Assembly (NCBI RefSeq): GCF_021556615.1
Contig: NZ_JAKGGD010000005.1
Location: 1 to 64,000 of the forward strand
DNA from: Paracoccus salsus
GTDB taxonomy: Bacteria > Pseudomonadota > Alphaproteobacteria > Rhodobacterales > Rhodobacteraceae
Direction: 5' to 3'
Length of the DNA stretch: 64,000 nt
Shown here: piece by piece, positions 55,914 through 64,000 of the stretch
Layout of the letters: the number at the start of each line of letters is the position of its first letter
How positions within the stretch are numbered: position 1 is the first letter of the stretch
Translations under genes and position numbers: made by a program
Notes under the pieces: model-generated
What the model was told of the DNA's origin: nothing
Database searches by the model: none
Seen by the model: only the letters and a program-made list of their open reading frames with translations

Positions 55914-57737
55914 ATGAATACTCAGGCACGCAACATGCGCCCCATCATACGACAGCTGGACGAATCGACCGCAAATCGGATCGCGGCGGGCGAAGTTGTC
56001 GAACGTCCGGCCTCGGCCGTGAAGGAACTGGTCGAGAACGCGCTGGACGCGGGCGCCATGCGCATCGACATCGCGATCGAAGAGGGTGGCAAGCGCCTGA
56101 TTCGCGTGACCGACGACGGCTGCGGCATGACCCCCGACGACCTGCCACTGGCGCTGTGCCGCCACGCCACCAGCAAGATCGACGGCAGCGATCTGCTGGC
56201 CATCACCAGCTTTGGCTTCCGTGGCGAGGCGCTGCCGTCGCTGGGGGCCGTGGGTCGGCTGACCATCACCTCGCGCGTGGCGGGTGGAGACGGCGCGGCG
56301 ATCGGCGTCATTGCCGGAAAGCCTGTCGATACGCGGCCCGCGGCAGCCAATCAAGGCACCGTGGTCGAACTGCGCGATCTGTTCTTCGCCACTCCCGCGC
56401 GGCTGAAATTCATGCGCAGCGAACGCGCAGAGACCCAGGCCGTCGCCGATACCGTCAGACGGCTGGCGATGGCTCAGCCTCATGTCGGTTTCTGCCTGAC
56501 CGCAGACGGCCGCGAGATCTTCCGGGCCGACGCCGAGCAAGGCAGGCTGATCGAGGCGCTGCAGGCCCGCCTCGCCCGCGTCATGGGCCGCGACTTCATC
56601 GACAATGCCATCCCGCTGGATGCCGAGCGTGACGGCGTAACCCTGGCGGGCTTTGCCGCCCTGCCCACCTATTCGCGCGGCGCGGCGGTGGCGCAGCATC
56701 TTTACGTGAATGGTCGCCCGGTGCGGGACAAGCTGCTCACCGGCGCGCTCAGGGCGGGTTACATGGACGTGCTGGCGCCGGGCCGCCATCCCGCCGCCGT
56801 GTTGTATCTGGACTGCGATCCGCAGCAGGTCGATGTGAATGTCCACCCCGCCAAGGCCGAAGTCCGGTTCCGCGACCCGCAGGCGGCACGCGGCCTGATC
56901 GTCGGCACATTGCGACGCGCGCTGTCTGGGGCGGGGCATCGGGCGTCCTCGACCGTGGGCGACGCGACGCTTGCCGCCTTCCGGCACGCGCCAACCGAAC
57001 CGGAAGTCGGGCCGCGCCGCTACCAGATGGACGACCGGCCTTCGGGTTCCGCGCTTCGCGCCGGCTTCGACCTTCAGGGCCCCGCGCCGCAGCCGGGCTT
57101 CGCCGAGACTCCGTCCGCGCGCTTCGAACAGGGCGGGGACGACATTCACACGGACGCGCCGCTGGGGGCGGCGCGCGCGCAGATTCACGAGAATTACATC
57201 ATTGCCCAAACCGCGGACGGGCTGGTGATCGTAGACCAGCACGCCGCGCACGAACGACTGGTCTATGAACGGCTCAAGTCCCAGGCCACGGAAACCGGCA
57301 TCCCCTCACAGGCGCTGCTCATCCCCGAGATCGTCGAGCTGTGTCCGTCGGATGCCGCGCGCCTGCTGTCGATCACCGACCAGCTTGCCCAGCTTGGGCT
57401 GGTGATCGAGCCGTTTGGCGGTGGCGCCGTCATCGTGCGCGAAGTGCCTGCAATGCTGGCGCGCCTGGACGCCCGGGCACTTCTTCGCGACATTCTGGAT
57501 GATCTCGCGGATCAGGGTGCCTCGGACCGGCTGAAGGCGCGGATCGACGCAGTGCTGTCTTCGATGGCCTGTCACGGATCGGTCCGATCCGGGCGCCGAA
57601 TGGCCGCCGACGAGATGAACGCCCTCTTGCGCCAGATGGAACAGACCCCGAAATCCGGTCAGTGCAATCACGGCCGGCCGACCTGGGTCAAGCTGCGCCT
57701 CGCCGATATCGAACGGCTTTTCGGACGCAAGGATTGA
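55914..57737 (+). CDS. mutL: MutL, mismatch-repair endonuclease
   Basis: A 607-residue GHKL ATPase of mismatch repair. [35 protein letters not shown] and [16 protein letters not shown] are the ATPase motifs. The C-terminus keeps the nicking-endonuclease metal motif [12 protein letters not shown] (from Asp441), plus [10 protein letters not shown] and CNHGRPTW, so this MutL should nick DNA, unlike E. coli MutL. The start is either ATG 55914 or ATG 55935 ([10 protein letters not shown]); I take the first because it fits alphaproteobacterial N-termini. Confidence 0.95.
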   Translation: MNTQARNMRPIIRQLDESTANRIAAGEVVERPASAVKELVENALDAGAMRIDIAIEEGGKRLIRVTDDGCGMTPDDLPLALCRHATSKIDGSDLLAITSFGFRGEALPSLGAVGRLTITSRVAGGDGAAIGVIAGKPVDTRPAAANQGTVVELRDLFFATPARLKFMRSERAETQAVADTVRRLAMAQPHVGFCLTADGREIFRADAEQGRLIEALQARLARVMGRDFIDNAIPLDAERDGVTLAGFAALPTYSRGAAVAQHLYVNGRPVRDKLLTGALRAGYMDVLAPGRHPAAVLYLDCDPQQVDVNVHPAKAEVRFRDPQAARGLIVGTLRRALSGAGHRASSTVGDATLAAFRHAPTEPEVGPRRYQMDDRPSGSALRAGFDLQGPAPQPGFAETPSARFEQGGDDIHTDAPLGAARAQIHENYIIAQTADGLVIVDQHAAHERLVYERLKSQATETGIPSQALLIPEIVELCPSDAARLLSITDQLAQLGLVIEPFGGGAVIVREVPAMLARLDARALLRDILDDLADQGASDRLKARIDAVLSSMACHGSVRSGRRMAADEMNALLRQMEQTPKSGQCNHGRPTWVKLRLADIERLFGRKD

Positions 57738-57784
57738 CCCGGCGGGCGCAGGGCGCGACAACGGGAAAACCTTCGGAGACCGCC

Positions 57785-58156
57785 ATGCTGCAGATCAGCC
57801 CCGACAAGATCGCCCATATCATCATCCGCGCGCGCGAATACGACAGCGGCGTCAACGCGTGGGCCCATCAGGGCGAAAGCCGCCAATATGGAACCCGCAC
57901 CGAGCTGCATGATTTCATCGAAGGCCTGAACGAGGACGAACAGGCCTGCCTCGTCGCGGTGATGTGGATCGGCCGCGAAAGCTTCGACCCGGACGAACTG
58001 GCCGAGGCAATTGCCACCGCCAGGGCCGAACAGACCACACCGACCGAGGATTACCTGATGGGCGAACCGCGCCTGGCCGACCTGCTCGAGGCTGGCATGG
58101 ATGCGCTGGGGATCTCGCCCGAGGATGCCGAGGACAACCTGCAGCGTCCGGTCTGA
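57785..58156 (+). CDS. DUF3775 protein
   Basis: A 123-residue soluble, acidic protein of the DUF3775 family: HIIIRAREYDSGVNAWAHQ, LNEDEQACLVAVMWIGRESFDPDELAEAI, then YLMGEPRLADLLEAGMDALG. The family is alphaproteobacterial and uncharacterised. It follows mutL by 47 bases and ends just before a hairpin terminator, so it may be co-transcribed with mutL. No catalytic motif is visible. Confidence 0.85.
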   Translation: MLQISPDKIAHIIIRAREYDSGVNAWAHQGESRQYGTRTELHDFIEGLNEDEQACLVAVMWIGRESFDPDELAEAIATARAEQTTPTEDYLMGEPRLADLLEAGMDALGISPEDAEDNLQRPV

Positions 58157-58192
58157 CGCGCCGCAGGCGCGCGCGGCCCAGCGGCAGCGACC

Positions 58193-58223
58193 GGAACGGG
58201 CCCTGCCCGTTCCGCACCCTTTT
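58193..58223 (+). terminator. Terminator after the DUF3775 gene
   Basis: GGAACGGGC (58193-58201) pairs perfectly with GCCCGTTCC (58205-58213) around CCT, followed by a short pyrimidine-rich GCACCCTTTT. The T-run is short, so it is a moderate terminator. It also faces the convergent sugar dehydrogenase gene. Confidence 0.65.
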
Positions 58224-58250
58224 CCCGCACCGTGGAACGCTTGACGCCGG

Positions 58251-59423
58251 CTAGCGCCCCGTGACCCGGAACAGCGTGCCGTTCTGCTCGTCTGTCAGCA
58301 GCATGATCGCGCCGTCCTGCGCCACGTCGACATCACGCACCCGCCCGATATTCTGCAGGTGCCGTGCCTCGCCGGTCACCCGGTTCTCCTCCAGCTCCAG
58401 CCGCACGAGCGAGCTGGATTGCAGCCCGCCGATCAGCAGGTCGCCCTGCCAGTCCGGGAACATCGCGCCGTCATAGAAGACCATGCCGCCCGGCGCGATC
58501 ACCGGATCCCAGTAATAGACCGGCTGTTCGGTGCCCTCTTTCTGCGTGAGCCCTTCCAGGATCGGGTTGCCGTCATATTCCTCGCCATAGGTCACGTCGG
58601 GCCAGCCGTAGTTCTTGCCGGGTTCGGGGCGGTTCAACTCATCCCCTCCGGCGGGGCCATGCTCGATCGTCCACAGATGACCATCGGGCGACAGCGCGGC
58701 GCCCTGCATGTTGCGATGGCCCCATGACCAGATCTCGGGCATGGCACCCTCTATGCCGGCGCCCATCGGCTCGCCCGTCATCGGATCGATCCGAACCACC
58801 TTGCCGACCGTGGTGTTCAGCTTTTGCGCCTCGTGGCGGGAATCCAGGCCGCCTCGATCGCCGGTCGTCACGAACAGGCCGCCGTCGTTATCGAAAACCA
58901 GCCGCGAGCCGTAATGCGCGGCGGCAGGCCAGGGCGTTTGCTGCCAGATCCGGCGTGCATCCTCAATCCGCGCTCCGTCCCTGGACAGGATGCCGCTGGC
59001 GACCGACGTCGAGGTGAAATTCTCGGGAGTTCGCTCGGCATAGGTTACCCAGACGCGCCTTGTCTGCGCGAAATCGTCGGCCACAGCCACATCCAGCAAT
59101 CCGCCCTGGGACTCCGTGTCCACCTCGGGCAGGCCCGGGATCGGATCGGACAGAGTCCCATCTGGCGACACCATCCGCAGCCGCCCCGGCCGTTCGGTGA
59201 CAAGCCAGCTGCCATCGGGCAGTTGCGCCATGCCCCAGGGATGTTCCAGCCCCTCGACCACCGCCTCGCGACGCAGGCGCAAGGCGCGCAGCGCAGGGGC
59301 GCGGGTCTGGTTCTCGAAGGCCGGGGTCTGGTTCGGCGCGTTGGGCGGCCGGTCGTTGAAGTTCTGGGCAAGCGCACAGCCCGCAAACAGAATTGTCGCG
59401 GCAAAGGCCGTCAGATAACGCAT
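58251..59423 (-). CDS. PQQ-dependent sugar (glucose/sorbosone) dehydrogenase-like protein
   Basis: A 390-residue exported beta-propeller of the soluble aldose sugar dehydrogenase (Asd/GDH-B) type. A signal peptide MRYLTAFAATILFAGCALAQ (a possible lipobox FAGC) precedes GLEHPWGMAQLPDGSWLVTERPGRLRMV, GGLLDVAVADDFAQTRRVWVTYAER, HYGSRLVFDNDGGLFVTTGDRG, and the WGHRNMQGAALSPDG block with the PQQ-site residues. It would oxidise aldose sugars in the periplasm with PQQ. GAGGAG precedes the ATG at 59423. A PQQ synthesis gene is not in the window. Confidence 0.85.
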   Translation of the reverse strand: MRYLTAFAATILFAGCALAQNFNDRPPNAPNQTPAFENQTRAPALRALRLRREAVVEGLEHPWGMAQLPDGSWLVTERPGRLRMVSPDGTLSDPIPGLPEVDTESQGGLLDVAVADDFAQTRRVWVTYAERTPENFTSTSVASGILSRDGARIEDARRIWQQTPWPAAAHYGSRLVFDNDGGLFVTTGDRGGLDSRHEAQKLNTTVGKVVRIDPMTGEPMGAGIEGAMPEIWSWGHRNMQGAALSPDGHLWTIEHGPAGGDELNRPEPGKNYGWPDVTYGEEYDGNPILEGLTQKEGTEQPVYYWDPVIAPGGMVFYDGAMFPDWQGDLLIGGLQSSSLVRLELEENRVTGEARHLQNIGRVRDVDVAQDGAIMLLTDEQNGTLFRVTGR

Positions 59424-59523
59424 GAAAGGGCTCCTCATCGGGATACTCGCTGATCGGTCCAAGCCTAGCACGCGCTTTCCCGACCCGGGATGCGCTGGCG
59501 TTCACGTCCGTGTCAGGCCGCGT

Positions 59524-60663
59524 TCAGCGCAGGTGATCGACCTTGGCCAGATGCTGCGCGATCTGGCCGATTTCAACCAGCCAATCCGCCACCAGTTGCG
59601 GGTCGTCGGGTGCGGCATGGACACCGGGCGCGATCCGCCCTTCGGCCACCGCCTGCACAGCCAGCGACACCGGAACGGACACCAGCTGCGCCATGGCACT
59701 GCCCTTTTCATTGCCCTGAGCGTCGAGTACCCATTCCTTGTGCCACACGGTTTCGCCGTCACGCTCGGCTTGCAGCGCGACGAAAAGCACCACCCGGTCA
59801 GGCTCGTTCGTGGCGTAGGCGTTGTCGCGCCAGAACTGATCGGCCATCTCGCGCAGCCGCTCTTCGCCAACGGGGCCGGACAGCGTCTCGACCTCGGCGA
59901 AAACCGGCGCCCAGGCATCTTTCCAGCCTTTCAGGCGCAGGGTGCCGCGCACGAAATCCTGCACATCCCAGTCGGGATCGAACCCGTATTGTGTCATGAA
60001 CGGCAGCGAATCGCGGTTGGGATAGACCTCGAACCGTTCCGGCACAGGCAGCGGCGCGTCATAAGGCTCGATCGCGTCCCAGGGTCGGGCTACATCGCGA
60101 ACCTCGCCGCCACGCAGCGACTTCGAGGGCGAGCGCAGCGCCCGCAGCACACCAAGGGGGGACCAGCTGAACTTGTAGCGGAACGGGTTGGGATGTTTCG
60201 GCACGCCACCGCAATACGAGCCGAACCGGATCACGTCCCCGGGGCGCGCCGCCTCGTGCTTGTAGTCGGCGACCAGATCATGGGCCATCAGATGATCGAT
60301 GCCGGGGTCCAGGCCGACCTCGTTCATCAGCACCACACCGGCGTCCCTCGCCGCATCATCCAGCGCCGCCATCTCGGGGGCGATATAGCTGGAGCTGATG
60401 AAATGCGCACCGGCCGCGATTGCCAGCCGGGCCAGCGCCACATGCTGGTCGGCGGGCAGCATCGAGACGATGATGTCGCCCGGTCCGACCGCCTTCTCCA
60501 GCGCATCGAAGCTGTAGGCGCGGATATCGTTGCTCAGATCGCCCAGCTCGGCACGGGCCTTGGCCTCGGTGCGGTTCCAGACGGTGACCTTCGCATCAGA
60601 CTGCAGCAGGCGGCGCAGACCCGGAATGGCGCTGAGGCCGGTTCCTATCCAGTGAATTGTCAT
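59524..60663 (-). CDS. Saccharopine dehydrogenase family enzyme (SDH half of lysine catabolism)
   Basis: A 379-residue enzyme of the saccharopine dehydrogenase (L-glutamate-forming, Lys9-like) family. MTIHWIGTGLSAIPGLRRLLQSDAKVTVWNR is the dinucleotide-binding N-terminus; AHFISSSYIAPEMAALDDAARDAGVVLMNEVGLDPGIDHLMA is diagnostic. In alphaproteobacteria the enzyme converts saccharopine to glutamate and aminoadipate semialdehyde. It starts one base after the stop of the lysine-ketoglutarate reductase gene, so the two form a catabolic pair. Confidence 0.85.
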   Translation of the reverse strand: MTIHWIGTGLSAIPGLRRLLQSDAKVTVWNRTEAKARAELGDLSNDIRAYSFDALEKAVGPGDIIVSMLPADQHVALARLAIAAGAHFISSSYIAPEMAALDDAARDAGVVLMNEVGLDPGIDHLMAHDLVADYKHEAARPGDVIRFGSYCGGVPKHPNPFRYKFSWSPLGVLRALRSPSKSLRGGEVRDVARPWDAIEPYDAPLPVPERFEVYPNRDSLPFMTQYGFDPDWDVQDFVRGTLRLKGWKDAWAPVFAEVETLSGPVGEERLREMADQFWRDNAYATNEPDRVVLFVALQAERDGETVWHKEWVLDAQGNEKGSAMAQLVSVPVSLAVQAVAEGRIAPGVHAAPDDPQLVADWLVEIGQIAQHLAKVDHLR

Positions 60664-60664
60664 C

Positions 60665-61720
60665 TCAGACCTCGTTCATAGTCTTGCGGAACACCGCTGC
60701 GGCGCGCTGCCACGGACCTTCGTCGATATGTTCAAGCCGGCGCAGGACCGGCAAGAGCTGCGCGGCGAAGTCATGCGACGATTCATGGGGCAGCATCGAC
60801 GGCAGGTTGTCGATGGCCATCACGTCCAGCGGCGGATCCTCGGCCACGCGCAGCGCCGGTTCATCCCAGCCTGTCGTGCGGTCATAGACCCTGACCGGGG
60901 AAAAATCGCTGGTCGGATCGCAGGCTATATCGCCGATCACGGTCAGCGAGCGGCCGGGACCGACCGCCTCGGCAGGAACGAAGACCGGAACACCGGGCTG
61001 CGCGAGGATCGCGTTGACGAATATTTCATGGGCAAGCACCTCGGGGAAGGGCGCGCCACGGGCGGTTTCCTCGATATCCCAGCCGGTCACCGGGACGCCC
61101 ATCTCGGTCAGCAGATCGACGGCGCCGGTGCCGACCCGGCCCCTGGCGCCGATCACGATGGCACGGGGCCTGGCCCGGTTGGTCGCGTCCATCCGGGCGC
61201 GCAGATCGTCGGTCAGCAGATCCTTGTCCGCATACGCATGGACCGGACCGCAGATCGCGCCATGCTGTTGCGCGACCCAGCATCGCAAAGCTACCGCCGC
61301 CCCCGCATACCCCGCCCAATAGCCAAAGGCCGCCAGCCGGCGGCCATCATCGTCCACCAGATATTCCAGATCATACAACATGCCACCGCCCGCCTTGAAC
61401 CGCTGCAGCAATACCTGCCCCGCGGGCTGGCCCTTGAAGGCATGGCCGAACATGATGTGGCGGTGGTTCAGGGCGCTGCCATCATCGGGCAGTTCCTTGA
61501 GGCCGAAGATGATCGCGTCGTCGGGCGCGTCGGGCCAGCCGCCCGCTGGCGCGATCCTGGCGCCGGCGGCGGCATAGGCGTCGGTCGCGATCACCCGGCG
61601 CGGGCTGTCCTCGACCGTGACGGTCATGCCGTCGCCGACCAGCGCGGCCACGCCGTCCGGGGTGATGCCCACCCGATCCTCGTTCGCGCGGCTTTCTGCC
61701 CGCACCCACAGATGTGTCAT
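60665..61720 (-). CDS. Lysine-ketoglutarate reductase (saccharopine dehydrogenase, Lys1-like)
   Basis: A 351-residue Lys1-like enzyme joining lysine and 2-oxoglutarate to saccharopine (or the reverse). MTHLWVRAESRANEDRVGITPDGVAALVGDG and HIMFGHAFKGQPAGQVLLQRFKAGGGMLYDLEYLVDDDGRRLAAFGYWAGYAGAA are the family core; IVIGARGRVGTGAVDLL is the nucleotide-binding loop. Direction cannot be told by sequence; the pairing with an SDH gene in this lineage favours lysine degradation. GGAGG precedes the ATG at 61720. It diverges from an MBL hydrolase gene. Confidence 0.85.
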   Translation of the reverse strand: MTHLWVRAESRANEDRVGITPDGVAALVGDGMTVTVEDSPRRVIATDAYAAAGARIAPAGGWPDAPDDAIIFGLKELPDDGSALNHRHIMFGHAFKGQPAGQVLLQRFKAGGGMLYDLEYLVDDDGRRLAAFGYWAGYAGAAVALRCWVAQQHGAICGPVHAYADKDLLTDDLRARMDATNRARPRAIVIGARGRVGTGAVDLLTEMGVPVTGWDIEETARGAPFPEVLAHEIFVNAILAQPGVPVFVPAEAVGPGRSLTVIGDIACDPTSDFSPVRVYDRTTGWDEPALRVAEDPPLDVMAIDNLPSMLPHESSHDFAAQLLPVLRRLEHIDEGPWQRAAAVFRKTMNEV

Positions 61721-61845
61721 CCGCACCTCCGCTGCCCCGACCGCCATGTTCTAGGCCAGCAGCGCCACGGCGGCAACCTGAGGGGAACCAACGACCCGGT
61801 CGCGTGTTATGCCCGCAAGCACAGATGCAAGCAGAAGGATTTCCC

Positions 61846-62619
61846 ATGCAGATCACCCGCCGTGCCGGACTGTCCCTCGCCGCCGCCGCTTTCGGTATCG
61901 CCGCCCTGCCGCGCCTTGTCGCGGCCCAGGACGTTGGACAAGGCTTCCGCTACCCGGTCGAGGACGGTGACGTCGTGTTCCATCCGGTCGATCACGCCTC
62001 GATGGTCATCGAGACCCCGGGCGGAGTGATCTATGTCGATCCGGTGGGCGGGGCAAAAGCCTATGCCAACCTTCCGGAGCCGGCGCTGATCCTGATCACC
62101 CACGAGCATGGCGATCATTTCGATCTGCCCACCCTCGAGGCGTTGCCCTCTGTCCGGCTGATCACCAATCCGGCGGTTCATGACAAGCTGCCCGCCGCGA
62201 TGAAAGAGCGCGCCAGCGCGATGGCGAATGGTGACATCTCCGAGGCGATCGGCATCCAGATCGAGGCGATTCCGGCCCATAACACGACCGAGGACCGGAT
62301 GCAGTACCACCCGGTCGGACGCGACAACGGCTATGTCCTGAATGTCGGAGGCAAGCGCTTCTACATCGCCGGCGATACCGAGCCGACGCCGGAAATGCGG
62401 GCGCTGACCGATATCGACGTCGCCTTCCTGCCGATGAACCTGCCCTACACGATGACCGTCCAGCAGGCGGCCGAGGCCGTCGCGGCCTTTGCGCCCGCCG
62501 TGGTGTTCCCCTATCACCACCGCGGAAGCGACATCCAGGAATTCGCGCAGCTGGTGCTTGATGGCGGATCTGGCGCCGAGGTGGTGATCGCCGACTGGTA
62601 TCCCGACGACGCGGCCTAG
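61846..62619 (+). CDS. Tat-exported MBL-fold metal hydrolase
   Basis: A 257-residue beta-lactamase-fold hydrolase. The N-terminus ITRRAGLSLAAAAFGIAALPRLVAAQ is a twin-arginine signal, so it is exported folded. The zinc motif THEHGDHFDLPTL gives HxHxDH, with later residues in AGDTEPTPEM and FPYHH. It resembles the UlaG/L-ascorbate-lactonase-like branch, but the substrate is unknown. AGAAGGA precedes the ATG at 61846. Its stop overlaps the convergent pseudouridine synthase by four bases. Confidence 0.8.
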   Translation: MQITRRAGLSLAAAAFGIAALPRLVAAQDVGQGFRYPVEDGDVVFHPVDHASMVIETPGGVIYVDPVGGAKAYANLPEPALILITHEHGDHFDLPTLEALPSVRLITNPAVHDKLPAAMKERASAMANGDISEAIGIQIEAIPAHNTTEDRMQYHPVGRDNGYVLNVGGKRFYIAGDTEPTPEMRALTDIDVAFLPMNLPYTMTVQQAAEAVAAFAPAVVFPYHHRGSDIQEFAQLVLDGGSGAEVVIADWYPDDAA

Positions 62620-63263
62620 AAGGGCACGGGTGCGTTGTAGCCAAGTTGCACCCCGCTTTCGGGGTGCTTCACGCGCAGGCTTTCGGCGTGCAGCATCAGG
62701 CGCGGGTGGTCTGCGGCCCAGCCGGTCGCATAAAGCGGATCTCCAAGGATCGGATGTCCGATCTGCGCCATGTGGACGCGCAACTGGTGGCTGCGGCCGG
62801 TCATCGGAAAAAGCCTGACGCGGGTTTCGTCATCCCCGGCGCGCATCACTCGCCAGTCGGTCCGGGCGGGCCGGCCCTGATCGTGATCGACCTTCTGGCG
62901 CGGGCGGTTCGGCCAGTCCACGATCAGCGGCAGATCGACGCGGCCGGTCTTCGGCTGCAGCCGTCCGGCAACGCGGGCGACATAGGCCTTCTTGGTCCGC
63001 CGTTCCTCGAACTGCCGCGACAGATGGCGCTGCGCGTGCGGCGTCAGGGCAAAGATCATCACGCCCGAGGTATCCAGATCCAGCCGGTGGACCAGCAGCA
63101 CGGTCGGAAACGCGCCCCGCAGCCTTCCGATCAGGCAGTCGGCCTTGTCGGGACCGCGTCCCGGCACCGACAACAGCCCCGAGGGCTTGTCGACCACAAG
63201 GATTTCGTGGTCGGCATGGATGATCCGTGGCGCATCCGGCGGCGGGGCGTAGACGAAGCTCAT
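62616..63263 (-). CDS. RluA-family pseudouridine synthase
   Basis: A 215-residue RNA pseudouridine synthase of the RluA group without an S4 domain. EILVVDKPSGLLSVPGRG is motif I, VHRLDLDTSGVMIFALTPHAQRHLSRQFEERRTKKAY is motif II with the catalytic Asp in RLDLDTSG, and GRSHQLRVHMAQIGHPILGDPLY is the C-terminal motif. The target (rRNA or tRNA) is not clear; it resembles RluA/RluE-size members. The ATG overlaps the LysE-family stop (ATGA). Confidence 0.9.
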   Translation of the reverse strand: MSFVYAPPPDAPRIIHADHEILVVDKPSGLLSVPGRGPDKADCLIGRLRGAFPTVLLVHRLDLDTSGVMIFALTPHAQRHLSRQFEERRTKKAYVARVAGRLQPKTGRVDLPLIVDWPNRPRQKVDHDQGRPARTDWRVMRAGDDETRVRLFPMTGRSHQLRVHMAQIGHPILGDPLYATGWAADHPRLMLHAESLRVKHPESGVQLGYNAPVPF

Positions 63264-63886
63264 TTCATGACAAGGCGGATGGCAAGGCCGGCGAACATCA
63301 GCGCGGCGATCTTGTTGACGATGCCCAGATTGCGGCCGATCACATGCCCCGCCAGCCCCCCGACCACACCGTAGCCGACCGTGACCAATGTGCCCGTGAA
63401 CGCGAAGATCAGGCCCAGCCCCAGGATCTGCTGCCAGATCGGTCCCCAGGCCGGGCTGGTGAACTGCGGCAGGAAAGCCAGCAGGAACAGCACCGGTTTG
63501 GGGTTCAGCGCGTTCGACATGAAACCGCGCCGGATGATGTTCCACGGCCGCACGCTGCCACGCGCCGAGGGATCGACCGGCCCTGCCATCCAGCTTTTCC
63601 ATGCAAGCCACAGAAGATAGGCCGCGCCGGCGTATTTGATCGCCCGCAGCGCCTCGGGATGGGCGGCCACGACCGCTCCCAGTCCCACGGTGGCCATCGC
63701 CAGATGCATCAGCACCCCAAGCCCCACGCCGATCCCGGCCAGCACGCCCGCTCGCGGCCCGCCCTGGATGCCGCAGGCGCTTGCGAAGAACACGTCCTGG
63801 CCGGGCGCGAAGTTCAGCACCAGCCCGCCGAGGACAAAGGCCATCAGTTGAGCGGCCGGGATATTGGCCAGCGTGTCCCAGATCAT
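63260..63886 (-). CDS. LysE-family amino-acid exporter
   Basis: A 208-residue, six-helix LysE/RhtB exporter. FVLGGLVLNFAPGQDVFFASACGIQGGPRAG is the N-terminal signature with the PGQD-type motif, and RRGFMSNALNPKPVLFLLAFLPQF is the middle signature. Substrate may be lysine, homoserine, threonine or another amino acid. The ATG at 63886 follows a weak GGGGGA. It lies upstream of the pseudouridine synthase gene with a four-base overlap. Its closeness to the saccharopine genes is noted but not proof of lysine export. Confidence 0.85.
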   Translation of the reverse strand: MIWDTLANIPAAQLMAFVLGGLVLNFAPGQDVFFASACGIQGGPRAGVLAGIGVGLGVLMHLAMATVGLGAVVAAHPEALRAIKYAGAAYLLWLAWKSWMAGPVDPSARGSVRPWNIIRRGFMSNALNPKPVLFLLAFLPQFTSPAWGPIWQQILGLGLIFAFTGTLVTVGYGVVGGLAGHVIGRNLGIVNKIAALMFAGLAIRLVMK

Positions 63887-63917
63887 CTCGGCCGTCCCCC
63901 GACTCCGTGCGACATGT

Positions 63918-64000
63918 TCATCTCTGATCCCGCCGCGACAGTCCATCGGTGATCCGGCAATAATCGCCCTTGTCGTTGACGACGACATGCCCCGCGAGGC
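63918..64000 (-). CDS. C-terminal end of an unidentified gene, cut by the right edge
   Basis: In one minus frame the sequence runs open from the window edge to a TGA at 63920-63918 and encodes about 26 residues (LAGHVVVNDKGDYCRITDG...). The stop lies 31 bases before the LysE-family ATG, which fits an upstream operon gene. No family can be named from so short a tail. The other minus frames are also open here, so the reading frame is uncertain. Confidence 0.35.
   Translation of the reverse strand, partial: LAGHVVVNDKGDYCRITDGLSRRDQR

Overview
The window is a 64 kb, GC-rich (about 65%) stretch of what looks like the chromosome of an alphaproteobacterium of the Rhodobacteraceae, most likely Paracoccus or a close relative. 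This rests on lineage-typical genes: DUF3576 and BamF-type (DUF3035) lipoproteins, a Rhodobacter-type porin, a split saccharopine pathway, and a Rhizobium/Rhodobacter-type glycerol ABC operon with a DUF2160 membrane protein. Gene density is high, many genes overlap by 1-4 bases (ATGA, GTGA or TGATG junctions), and almost everything is chromosomal core. I found no rRNA, tRNA, CRISPR array, prophage or insertion sequence.

Layout. 1-9.2 kb: a partial gene at the left edge, the periplasmic methionine-sulfoxide reductase pair msrPQ with a divergent DUF302 protein, recQ-yggT, a thioesterase, an UMF1-type MFS transporter, mepA, a phytase-like secreted protein and a VUT/YhhQ queuosine-precursor transporter. 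9.2-11 kb: the one accessory-looking patch. It has a short leader-like element whose Shine-Dalgarno segment pairs with nearly the whole 16S rRNA 3' end, then a lower-GC solitary restriction-endonuclease-like gene with an AbiJ-like N-terminus, flanked by non-coding DNA. 11-13.6 kb: a thiolase and a glycosyltransferase.

13.6-23.8 kb: a complete glycerol regulon. A DeoR-type repressor (glpR) is divergent from glpD, the two ABC ATPases glpS and glpT, the permeases glpP and glpQ, a DUF2160 membrane protein, the binding protein glpV and glycerol kinase glpK. Imported glycerol is phosphorylated by GlpK and oxidised by GlpD. The two ATPases carry complementary defects in their ATPase motifs.

23.8-31.4 kb: a lytic-transglycosylase-like lipoprotein behind a perfect 17-bp inverted repeat, a PaaI thioesterase, a glutathione S-transferase, and a minus-strand cluster leuS-lptE-holA-flavoprotein with a DUF3576 lipoprotein upstream. 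31.5-39.3 kb: porin, yggS, an L,D-transpeptidase with ribA, a divergent OmpR-family regulator, a glutathionyl-hydroquinone reductase, an MFS transporter and xth. 39.5-41.9 kb: a compact operon of a thioredoxin-TPR protein, a Lon N-domain protein, a Trm112 protein and a rhomboid protease. 41.9-48.2 kb (minus): a DUF2268 protein with a degenerate active site, ftsK, an aminotransferase, an amidase and an SDHAF4-like protein. 48.2-58.2 kb (plus): rsmB, purH, lspA, a BamF-like lipoprotein, a pair of M16 peptidases, mutL and a DUF3775 protein. 58.2-64 kb: a PQQ-type sugar dehydrogenase, saccharopine dehydrogenase and lysine-ketoglutarate reductase genes, an MBL hydrolase, a pseudouridine synthase, a LysE-family exporter and the tail of another gene.

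No gene cluster here is a clear-cut new system. The best candidates for something undescribed are the 9.25 kb element complementary to the 16S rRNA tail, the solitary AbiJ/Mrr-like gene beside it, the asymmetric GlpS/GlpT ATPase pair, and the 23.8 kb inverted repeat that would mask a ribosome binding site.
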